This document shows positions 9,683 to 17,943 of a DNA stretch of 39,651 bases, piece by piece. The position numbers were made by a program, and so were the translations under genes. Each line of letters starts with the position of its first letter. Position 1 is the stretch's first letter. The notes beneath the pieces are model-generated. The model searched no databases. It saw only the letters and a program-made list of their open reading frames with translations, and was not told the origin of the DNA. The DNA is from Hydrogenophaga sp. (GTDB lineage: Bacteria > Pseudomonadota > Gammaproteobacteria > Burkholderiales > Burkholderiaceae_C), in the NCBI GenBank assembly GCA_018335615.1, contig JAGXRS010000297.1, forward strand, positions 1 to 39,651, given 5' to 3'.

Positions 9683-10302
9683 AAGGCCTTCTTTCTTTGT
9701 GCGTTGATGGGCCAGTGGCTGCGCGCCAGGCCTCGGAATATTCCGTAAATCTCCAGATCCGACTGCGGCCGAATTGGCTTGTGGTCTGGGTTGTGCGGCA
9801 TCAACACTGGCCGCTTGTCCTCGTACCGCAGTTCCTTGAGCGTGTAGGCACCATCGACAATCGCCACCACGATCTGCCCGTCTTGGGCTTGCGTTGTGCG
9901 CTCAACGATGGCCAAGTCGCCATCAAGAATGCCTGCATCCCTCATCGAATCTCCCTTGATCTTCATCAGTACCGTCTTCGATGGGCGTTTGATCAGAAAG
10001 CTGTCCAGCGTCATCGTATCTGACCACGATTGAGGCTCGACAACATCCGGCAAACCGGCGCGCACGCTGGTGTCCATCACCGGCAATGCAAAAAAGCGAT
10101 CCGTAGGCAATACCTTCCCACCAGGACCCTTGCGCAAAAATCCGGCGGTACACAGGCGTTCACGCAGCTTCAAAGCCGCATTGGGAGAGCTGAACCCCAA
10201 TACTTCAGCAATACGGGCCAGTGAACTGGGCAATGCACCTTCAACGGCATACAGGTCGCGCAACCTCAAAAAATGTTGATGGTCGGTATTGTTTCTGCCC
10301 AT
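9679..10302 (-). CDS. LexA-like S24 family repressor/protease
   Basis: Start chosen at MGRNNTDHQHFLRLRDLYAVEGALPSSLARIAEVLGFSSPNAALKLRERL (HTH). Ala-Gly cleavage site in SVRAGLPD, catalytic Ser in MKIKGDSMRDAGILDGD, Lys in VDGAYTLKEL. Overlaps the DUF5131 start by 4 nt. Confidence 0.88.
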   Translation of the reverse strand: MGRNNTDHQHFLRLRDLYAVEGALPSSLARIAEVLGFSSPNAALKLRERLCTAGFLRKGPGGKVLPTDRFFALPVMDTSVRAGLPDVVEPQSWSDTMTLDSFLIKRPSKTVLMKIKGDSMRDAGILDGDLAIVERTTQAQDGQIVVAIVDGAYTLKELRYEDKRPVLMPHNPDHKPIRPQSDLEIYGIFRGLARSHWPINAQRKKAL

Positions 10303-10314
10303 GGTTGCATTTTG

Positions 10315-10330
10315 GTGGACAAACGTACAC
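10315..10330 (-). promoter_or_regulatory. Possible operator for the LexA-like regulator
   Basis: Imperfect dyad GTGTAC-gttt-GTCCAC (one mismatch) immediately upstream of the ATG at 10302. Confidence 0.3.
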
Positions 10331-10391
10331 CGTGCAAGGTTTCTGCACTTGCCCATCGGCAGCCGAAGGATTTTGCAGTGGCTAGCCGACG

Positions 10392-10520
10392 TCATAGAGC
10401 ATCTATGCGGTTCGCACGCTCGATGACCGGCCCTACCGACTTGATCAACTTGGCCAAGATTTCGGCGGTGCTCTCCCGCCCGTCCCAAACCTTGTCCAGC
10501 TCCTTTTCAATCCTGGCGTT
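10392..10520 (-). pseudogene. C-terminal fragment of an unidentified gene truncated by the IS21 remnant
   Basis: Minus-strand frame reads ...[42 protein letters not shown], a natural-looking protein end with no start. Confidence 0.4.
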
Positions 10521-10975
10521 ACCAGCAGCAGCACGGCGGTCAGGCCTACAAGTACAGCGCCTTCTGCGAGAAGTACAAGGCCTGGGCGCGGCGCCTGCAG
10601 CGCTCCATGCGCCAGTCCCACACTGGCGGTGACAAGCTCTTCGTGGACTACGCCGGCCAGACGGTGCCCATCATCGATGCCAGCACCGGCGAGATACGCC
10701 AGGCCCAGGTCTTCGTGGCCGTGTTGGGCGCATCGAACTACACCTACGCCTGCGCCACCGCCAGCCAGAAGGCGGCCGACTGGGTGGCCAGCATCATCGC
10801 CTCGCTGGAGTTCATCGGCGGCGCGCCCGGCCAAGCCACGCGACAAACCCAAGGTGGAGGTCGCCGTTCAAGTGGTCGAGCGCTGGATTCTGGCCCGCCT
10901 GCGCCACCAGACCTTCTTCAGCCTGGGCGCGCTGAACCGCTCCATCGCCGCCTTGCTGGTGGACTTGAAGCAGGG
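10519..10975 (+). pseudogene. istA: IS21-family transposase IstA fragment with internal deletion/frameshift
   Basis: [95 protein letters not shown], then in another frame [47 protein letters not shown]. The central segment expected in IstA is missing. Confidence 0.85.
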
Positions 10976-11606
10976 CTGTGTTGAACAAAACCAGAGCCGT
11001 GGTAAAGCGACTGACTGCGAAGCAACTGCGCGCCCGTCTCAAGGCAATTCGAGAGGTCCGGGGCGTTGCCGCTGCGGTACGCCAGTGGGCAGCTCGACAC
11101 CCAGCGCTCAAACACGCCGGTGGGGGCCAGAAACTCCGCGAAAAACAACAACTACCGCCGCGTCTTCGTCCCAGCGCACGTGCACGCGCCCGCCCAGCGT
11201 GTCCACCACCTGAGCCGGCGCTTCATCACTCGCCCCTGCCTCAGCCCTTTTACGCGCTGCCAGCGCCTTGCGTCTTGCTTCACCCATCGGGTGAGCGTGC
11301 CAAACCTCTCCAAGCCCGCACCACTGCTCGCAAATCAGGTCGTCGAAATCGGTAACTGCCGGATTTAATGTGGTGAGGCTGGTGTGCCAAGAACTTTGTA
11401 ACGGTCACAGCCAGACTGAACCCTCACCCGAATCTTTAACGATCGCGCACGATCCAGTTTTGTGTAACAATTGTTTTGCCTTGACGCGGCACTCTCATCC
11501 GCCTTGGATGGCAGCCCCACGCGCTGCAGCGTCTCAGTCTTCGAAAAAACCATGGACCTCTGCGCCATGGATCGGTAGCGGATGTCGATCTGGCCAAAGG
11601 ATCACC

Positions 11607-12449
11607 ATGCGTTCTCAAATTCAGCCCGCAACGGGCATTCCCATCCCCTCTCCACGTCGCCTCAAAAATGAGGCTTCGAAAATTCGTCGTGGTACTCCCG
11701 CGATCAAGCAACACGAAGCACTGGATCTCGCAGCAGACGCACGCGGGTGGGCTGACTACGGGGCCGTCGTGCAAGCCTGGAAGAACAGCGATCGCGGGCG
11801 CAAATCGTATGTCGTCCGGTTAACTGCTCGATGGGTTGATCGCGACGGGTCGCGCGGGACGCTGAATGCCGAAGTGCAGCTGTCAGGCCCTTGGGATACG
11901 CACCTGCCGCTGCAGGTTCGTCGTCGAACGTACACCTTGGGTCAGTTTCGCATTGCACGAGGTAATCGAGCCCGTTTGATGGCAAGCACGGCTTTCACGT
12001 CGGCCTTGTCATGTATGCACAACCTGAGTAAGGCAGCTAGGCAATTGGTCTTTGTCGATGAGTTGCGGGTGCATCCGGCTTCGTTGTCAAAGACCGTCGC
12101 AGCCTTCGACGGCGATCCCCACAAAATGCTCTCAGAAAGGTATCCGAACCAGGATCACGAGACACTCTGGTGTGACCCGGCCAGCGGGTTCCATTTCATT
12201 TTGAACGAACCGTATGACGTTGATGCCACCAAGCAGGCTCGCGTTCTCGCATCCAGGAGCATGGAGACTCACACGACCCGAGAGTGGACCACTCACAATC
12301 CCATGGGCACGCTGGCGCAGTTGATTGCCCCGCAAAAAGACGTGGGATCGCTCACGACGCTGATCGCTCGCAGCCAGAATCTGCCCCAGCGCTTTGCGCA
12401 GATTCGGTTCACCGACCAAGACGGTGCTCCTGTGGACCTGTTCGCTTAG
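11607..12449 (+). CDS. Hypothetical protein, possibly distantly DUF5623-like
   Basis: 280 aa from ATG 11607 with AAAGG upstream: IKQHEALDLAADARGWADYGAVVQAW...DHETLWCDPASGFHFILNEPYDVDATKQARVLASRSMETHTTREWTTHNPMGT. Family call from memory, weak. Confidence 0.45.
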   Translation: MRSQIQPATGIPIPSPRRLKNEASKIRRGTPAIKQHEALDLAADARGWADYGAVVQAWKNSDRGRKSYVVRLTARWVDRDGSRGTLNAEVQLSGPWDTHLPLQVRRRTYTLGQFRIARGNRARLMASTAFTSALSCMHNLSKAARQLVFVDELRVHPASLSKTVAAFDGDPHKMLSERYPNQDHETLWCDPASGFHFILNEPYDVDATKQARVLASRSMETHTTREWTTHNPMGTLAQLIAPQKDVGSLTTLIARSQNLPQRFAQIRFTDQDGAPVDLFA

Positions 12450-12504
12450 GTTGTCCCCACGTCGCCCAGTGAGCCAGATCCATGTGTGAAATAGAAGTGT
12501 TGAA

Positions 12505-12965
12505 AGTCTGGCCATCACCTGCGACGCCTTGCCCTTGGGTTTGGCGGCTATCAAATTCTGGAGCCGCTCCAAGTTCAAAGGGTCCAATGCGCTGAAGCGG
12601 TCCATCAATCCCACACGTGTTCCGATCGATCAGAAGGAGAGCATTTGCTGGCTGGACAACCTCTGGTCCAGCACGTCCTGGGCGAGAAGGGAGCAGGCGT
12701 TCGTGCATATTGGGGATCGTGAAAGCGACATCTACGAACTGTTCTGCAGGGCTTTGGGGCGGGAGACCACTTTGTCTTTCGTGCATGTGCGTACCGACTC
12801 GCGGGCGACGGCACGTGCACGGTTGTCCAGTACATGGCGCAAGTCCGGTGCAAAGGATTTCACAGGCTGGAGCTGCGTGATGCGAAGAGCAGCTGCCGCC
12901 AAGCTGTTGTCGAGTTGAGGTTCTTCCGTGCGCCGAGCCTTCCACCTAGGGCCAAGCAAAGTCGC
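12505..12965 (+). pseudogene. IS4-family (Tn5-type) transposase fragment, frameshifted
   Basis: PLGLAAIKFWSRSKFKGSNALKRSINPTRVPIDQKESICWLDNL...AFVHIGDRESDIYELF, then in another frame MAQVRCKGFHRLELRDAKSSCRQAVVELRFFRAP. Confidence 0.88.
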
Positions 12966-13216
12966 TATCTGTCCTGAGCTGGTCGCAGTGGCGACGCCGC
13001 CATCAGGTGCACGCCATGCTGCCATTACCGCGCACGGGGCGCTGAATGCACAGTTAAGTGCGACTGTAGCACTAAGAGATTAGGTGTGATCATTCATATG
13101 AATTTTTCGCTCTTCCTGAGATTTCTAGCTAAAAATCAAAGACTTGCAGAAAAACCTGCGTGAAGCAACTTACCTAATGGCTTAGTAGACCTAATGATCG
13201 AGTGTGCGAATGTGAC

Positions 13217-13870
13217 TCAACCCGAGCGGTCAGGCAAGCCCGGCGCGCGAATGACACGTGGCAACTGGAGCAGCAATGGCAACTCGCTGTCGTGCGCCGC
13301 TTTGGACACCGTCGGGCGAACCTGCCCGTAATACTTTCGCTCGGCAGCCTCGTCGTGATAGTCCGAGCCCTCGTCGAGTTGAAGTATGCGCACTTGGCAG
13401 ATCCGGGCGCCCACAGTGAGCTCTACTGGGACATTGCCGTGATTGAGCAACTCCAGCGGCACGCATCCACGGAAGCCCGGCTGCATAATTCCACCCACTG
13501 CCAAGCCGAGACGCGAGTAACTGCTTCGTGGCGCGATCTCCGCGTAAGCGTCCTCAGGCATGGCGAAATACTCGATCGACGTGCCCAGCACCAGCTGGTT
13601 TGGATAAAGCACGAAGCGGTCACCGACTTCGCGCCGTGTTTCCTGAAAGTGGGCCTTGGGGCCAGGCAACATGCTGGACTCGTCGCCGACGACGCGAATC
13701 GTGGGCTGTCGGTTGAGCACCGACACGAGGAAATCGTAGCCCAGACGAATATCAATCGATACCTGACCGATCTGCGTAGGGCTCAGCAGGGGGGAGATGT
13801 AGAGCTTGGGCGGCGCGCCTTCGCTCCCTTGGGTCGCTTCAAGCAGTTGCCTTCGTGTCCAGAGACTCAT
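13217..13870 (-). CDS. dcd: dCTP deaminase-like protein
   Basis: 217 aa; LVLGTSIEYFAMPEDAYAEIAPRSSYSRLGLAVGGIMQPGFRGCVPLELLNHGNVPVELTVGARICQVRI matches the Dcd core (RSSxxRLGL, PGFxGxxxLEL). Confidence 0.85.
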   Translation of the reverse strand: MSLWTRRQLLEATQGSEGAPPKLYISPLLSPTQIGQVSIDIRLGYDFLVSVLNRQPTIRVVGDESSMLPGPKAHFQETRREVGDRFVLYPNQLVLGTSIEYFAMPEDAYAEIAPRSSYSRLGLAVGGIMQPGFRGCVPLELLNHGNVPVELTVGARICQVRILQLDEGSDYHDEAAERKYYGQVRPTVSKAAHDSELPLLLQLPRVIRAPGLPDRSG

Positions 13871-14996
13871 CCCAGGCTTTCTCGATCATGAAGCTGCGTA
13901 TGCTCTTCTCGATCAGGTCGTTGATGACGCGCGGCTGGCGCGACCGGGGCACACGGGCGATATTGCTACCCGTGAAATCTGATGGCGACGTCATCAGTCG
14001 CTTGAGAAACGCGTCAGCTGCCGGCAGTAAGCCATGCAGGTGCTTGATGCTATCTACGGTTGCTGGACGGACGTCGGCGAAGCAGTCATAGACTGCTGGC
14101 AGCAGGAACTGCTTTTGAAGTTGAATATTTAGGCCCGCCTCCGACACACCTTGCTTCAACAGGTCGACCACCGGGTTCGACCGTCCCTCAAGAAAATCGC
14201 GCGTAACGATGGCGCGACTGGATGCGGACGGATGCGACGGCTGAGGCACCAGATCGTGATCCCACTGGATGATGTAGTCGCTGACGCACTCACCGACGTA
14301 GCATGCGGCAACGAGATCGCAGAAGTGTTCCGTGGCCCACGCCTTGGCCACGGTCATGCGTGAAGCCATTTCGAACTCCTTCAAGCCGGGCATCGCTTGA
14401 AGCAACTGATCGCCATTCGTGATTAACATTCTGGTGATCAACCGCTCGTGTTCTTCAACGTAGTGGCCTACTTCGTGGTACATCGGCGAGCACAGTAGCG
14501 GCATATGCTGGAAAATTTCAGGCACGCCCATTTGCACAAGATGGCCGCTCAGCGTCAAGCCAGGCAGGTTGAGCTCCGACAGAAGCGCGTCCGGCGCGAT
14601 GCCAGCGCGCTCGCAGTAGAAGTCAGGAGACTGATTCACCGACGTGGTCACGATGCTCTCACCCAGACCCCAGTCCAAGAGCACCTCCCGTAGAAGGTAG
14701 GTGACCTCATACGGCACTCGGTTGGACGTCGTGCCGGTCAGGAACTGGGTGGCGCGCCAGATCGATTCGACCACCTCGGTAATCAACGGAACATCCGGAT
14801 CTGGCTCTGCGATCTTGTTTTGCAATGAGCTCACGCTCTTGCAGAGCTGCGACACATACTCACCGAGTTCGGTCGCGAAGAAATCGCTGTGAGATAACTT
14901 CTTGAGCTGCTCCCCCAGTAACTGAAGCACGGTCTCCAAAAGGATCGTGCTGGAATTCTCGGAGTAATTTTTGTGCAAGCTCGGCAGGAAAGTCAT
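13839..14996 (-). CDS. HEXXH zinc metallopeptidase-like protein
   Basis: LLCSPMYHEVGHYVEEHERL (HEVGH) followed by AWATEHFCDLVAACYVGE (possible third ligand). Ends inside the dcd reading frame (32-nt overlap). Start uncertain; an internal TTG is possible. Confidence 0.6.
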   Translation of the reverse strand: MTFLPSLHKNYSENSSTILLETVLQLLGEQLKKLSHSDFFATELGEYVSQLCKSVSSLQNKIAEPDPDVPLITEVVESIWRATQFLTGTTSNRVPYEVTYLLREVLLDWGLGESIVTTSVNQSPDFYCERAGIAPDALLSELNLPGLTLSGHLVQMGVPEIFQHMPLLCSPMYHEVGHYVEEHERLITRMLITNGDQLLQAMPGLKEFEMASRMTVAKAWATEHFCDLVAACYVGECVSDYIIQWDHDLVPQPSHPSASSRAIVTRDFLEGRSNPVVDLLKQGVSEAGLNIQLQKQFLLPAVYDCFADVRPATVDSIKHLHGLLPAADAFLKRLMTSPSDFTGSNIARVPRSRQPRVINDLIEKSIRSFMIEKAWDESLDTKATA

Positions 14997-15342
14997 TCTC
15001 GGTTTGGAGGCCCAGAATCTCGTTAATAAGCGCGTCTTTGCCGCGAATCTCGTAAGCCAAGTCTACAGCTTCGGGCCACCCTCTTGGCACTCGCTGATTC
15101 GGATTGCTAACAAAGTGAGCGGCGTGTTGTGCAGCTTGAAAGACATACGACCGAAGCTCGGGGCTCAACGTGCGCGAAGCATCTTCATGCGCGAGAGCAC
15201 CTAGAAACAGCCGAAGATAAGCGGCTGGCTGCGAGCGTCGGGACGTTGTCGCGAAAAGGCTCACGAGCAGATCTCCGAAAAAATGATGAGCCACGCAGGG
15301 CTCTTTGGATGTCATGATAGGCGGGATGGCGTCGCCGGGCAA
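14860..15342 (-). CDS. Hypothetical protein in ietAS-like operon
   Basis: 160 aa, MPGDAIPPIMTSKEPCVAHHFFGDLLVSLFATTSRRSQPAAYLRLFLGALAHEDAS...; overlaps the metallopeptidase ORF by 137 nt, so the C-terminus or a frameshift is uncertain. Confidence 0.5.
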   Translation of the reverse strand: MPGDAIPPIMTSKEPCVAHHFFGDLLVSLFATTSRRSQPAAYLRLFLGALAHEDASRTLSPELRSYVFQAAQHAAHFVSNPNQRVPRGWPEAVDLAYEIRGKDALINEILGLQTENDFPAELAQKLLREFQHDPFGDRASVTGGAAQEVISQRFLRDRTR

Positions 15343-15408
15343 CCTTTATCTTGACGGATAGGGATACCCCTTGGCTTTCGGCAGGCTACCTTTCGGCTTA
15401 AGTTGGCG

Positions 15409-17943
15409 TCATCCGCTCGATCGACCTCCCCGCGCCTGCACACGGCCAACCTGCTGCCGAATATCACCGGTTAGCACGTCGCGCGCAGACAAACCGATCT
15501 TCATGTCTTGGTAGACCGGTTGCGCTCCATCGGGATCGGAGATCGTCAGGATCATCGCAAATGGCACACCTCCTTCGGGAAATAGTTCTTCGGTGCGCAA
15601 AAGATATTTGAGCGCGATGCGCCAGTCGGAGGATGCACCGGCGCCCCTGGCCGAGAAATACTGCGACTGCTTGACGACGCCCCACTTCAAGCCGTCCTCC
15701 ATCAGCTCTTTTTCCATCGCTCCGCTGGAGGTCGCGCCGCCGTCGGAAAACGTGTCCGTGCACTGCTTTTCGAACTTGCCAGTCTTGGCGTTACGGCGCT
15801 GCAGCGAGGCCTCGAAGTTGACGCGCACCAGTTCGCTCTCGAATGCGTCCGAAATCGGCGGCGTGTAGACGAGAGAGAGCATCGCATGGCCGCGGCACTT
15901 ACCGTTGGTTACTAGGCTGCGCGGCCAGTCGAAACCAAAGAAAAGATCCTTCTTGGGCATCATACGATCGTGAAAGAGCAGCGTGGCCGCATGCGGCGAG
16001 CCCTCTATCACCTGCTGTGCATTGATCGGCACGCCAAAGCCGACAAGGTTGCGTACGACCTCGCTGCGATCGAATCCATCAAGGCAGCCAGGCACTTTTG
16101 CGCCGTGGATCAATAACGCGATGAGTGCTTCGCGCGGCAATGCGCCGAGGGTGATCTGGTCGTAGCGCGCGATGGCCTTGGCCACCAGCGGCGCGGAGAA
16201 GCTTGTTCCATGCACATCCTTGACCGCACCAGTTTCGCTGACCGATTGCAGGCCTGACTGGGGGCTAGTACTACCACACACGCCGCCGTAGTGCGCGACG
16301 TCAGGCTTGACGAGCTGCATGAAGCCGGGGCCGCGGCGCGAGTAGCGCGCTGGCGCGCCGGCGATTGCGCCAGAAATGTCGGGCGGGTTGATGGCACCCA
16401 CCGCGACGTTCAGTATCGAATCGGCCGGCGCAGTGATTCGATCACCCGAGCACGATGCCAAGTTGCTAAGGACAGCCATCTGACTGTTCGTCCATTCGCG
16501 TCGCCCCTTCGTGCCGCCCGCGTTGCCGGCAGAAACCACGAAGATCACGTTGTTCTCTAGGGCGATGCGATCCAGCCCTTGTGACAGATCTGTGTAGGTC
16601 GGATTACCTCCAGGCGGCTCCTCGAAGTTGTGGCTAAAGCTATAAACGCGCGCCTTGGCGGCCACCTTCGCGTCCTGGACTTCGAGGTCAATCTGCCTGA
16701 CCAAGTCGAGTTCGGACTTGTAGTAAAGATCGTATGCATCGTCGCGTGGAATGAGCGCCAGATCCGCCAACCAACACCCATCAGGCTCGGGACAGATGGT
16801 GTCGCCGTTGAGCGCTTGACCGGCCACCAGCAATGAACCGATCTCAGTTCCATGGCCCTTGTCGGTATGCACAGGACTCAGGTAGTCCGTCGAATGCACG
16901 ATCCATTCGCTCGGAATTTGAGTCAAGCCGCCGTCGATCACGCCGACCACCGGGTACTGAGCTCCATCGAGGGGCTTAGCGAACTGGTGTCGACGCCGAC
17001 GCGCTGGCTCTCGGGCCACTGATGCTGAGGTCGCGTCACGACGCAAGTTTGGCGGCAGGCTGATTCGGCGTACAGCAGGATGTGCCTCCAGCGTCGCGAG
17101 CAAGGCGTTGTGCGCTTCAATATCGAGGGTCGTCTCCACTGCTTTCTTGAGCACCCGGCTCAAATGGTTCGGGGCTACCATGTGGCGAATCGACGGGTCC
17201 GTGAGGAGCCAAATGTACATGCGCGTCATGGACCTGGTGTCTGGACGATATAGCGTCGCCACGTAGCCGCAATCGAGTTCTTCGTCGATCTGTCGCTGCA
17301 AGTCGGCCACCAGATCGCCCGCGCTCTCGAAGTCGGCCTCGGCCTGACGCTGAGCGGGGCGTTGCGAGTCGAACAAGTCGACTCGGTAGGCGCGCGGAAC
17401 GGCACGCGTCTCAAACCATTTGACCGCTGCGCCGGCGTCGAAACCGCGACGATCGGCGGGCGACCACAGGCTGAGCGACTCGATGGCGCCTACCTCGGAG
17501 CGAACGCGGCTCGGATCTGGAATCATCACGCCCGGCTTGGTCTTGTGCGGCTTATAGCCCACACGATCTTCAGCCTTAGCGGTCTCAGCCAGCGCGCGCT
17601 CGATCGTGAAAGGAGTTACCTGAACAATGATTTCGCCCACACCGCTGGAGCCGATGGTCGGTGCGAACGTAGGTTGGAACAAGCTCGCAACCGGGCGATG
17701 CGACTTGGCCAGAGCTTGCTCACGCATGCGTACGCGCACGAAGCCGACGCGACCTGCGCTGCTGGCCTTGAGCTTCTGTGCAACCGAGGCGAGCGACTGC
17801 TGGATCTTGCTGCGATGTGCAACGAAACCCGCATCATCCCCATCGAAAAATTCCTTGGCACCCCCTCCTGCCTTGCGCACGCGCACGTCTTGAAATCGAC
17901 GCACATCCAGGACGATTTCGATTGGCCCATTGTCTTGTGCCAT
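15409..17943 (-). CDS. ietS: Subtilisin-like S8 serine protease, IetS-like
   Basis: 844 aa with Asp (YPVVGVIDGGL), His (DKGHGTEIGSLL), Asn region (VVSAGNAGG) and Ser (VHGTSFSAPLVA) motifs; start overlaps the AAA gene stop (TAATG). Confidence 0.85.
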   Translation of the reverse strand: MAQDNGPIEIVLDVRRFQDVRVRKAGGGAKEFFDGDDAGFVAHRSKIQQSLASVAQKLKASSAGRVGFVRVRMREQALAKSHRPVASLFQPTFAPTIGSSGVGEIIVQVTPFTIERALAETAKAEDRVGYKPHKTKPGVMIPDPSRVRSEVGAIESLSLWSPADRRGFDAGAAVKWFETRAVPRAYRVDLFDSQRPAQRQAEADFESAGDLVADLQRQIDEELDCGYVATLYRPDTRSMTRMYIWLLTDPSIRHMVAPNHLSRVLKKAVETTLDIEAHNALLATLEAHPAVRRISLPPNLRRDATSASVAREPARRRRHQFAKPLDGAQYPVVGVIDGGLTQIPSEWIVHSTDYLSPVHTDKGHGTEIGSLLVAGQALNGDTICPEPDGCWLADLALIPRDDAYDLYYKSELDLVRQIDLEVQDAKVAAKARVYSFSHNFEEPPGGNPTYTDLSQGLDRIALENNVIFVVSAGNAGGTKGRREWTNSQMAVLSNLASCSGDRITAPADSILNVAVGAINPPDISGAIAGAPARYSRRGPGFMQLVKPDVAHYGGVCGSTSPQSGLQSVSETGAVKDVHGTSFSAPLVAKAIARYDQITLGALPREALIALLIHGAKVPGCLDGFDRSEVVRNLVGFGVPINAQQVIEGSPHAATLLFHDRMMPKKDLFFGFDWPRSLVTNGKCRGHAMLSLVYTPPISDAFESELVRVNFEASLQRRNAKTGKFEKQCTDTFSDGGATSSGAMEKELMEDGLKWGVVKQSQYFSARGAGASSDWRIALKYLLRTEELFPEGGVPFAMILTISDPDGAQPVYQDMKIGLSARDVLTGDIRQQVGRVQARGGRSSG

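Noticed and set aside
8933-10302. Prophage explanation for the Gp37/Gp68 and LexA-like genes
   Set aside because: No capsid, tail, terminase or integrase genes are readable nearby; the TcmP neighbours fit a standalone module better.
10918-11151. Minus-strand 77-aa ORF ([33 protein letters not shown]...) as a separate transposase start
   Set aside because: Some resemblance to a DDE transposase N-terminus, but short, overlaps the IstA remnant region and could not be assigned to a family from sequence alone.
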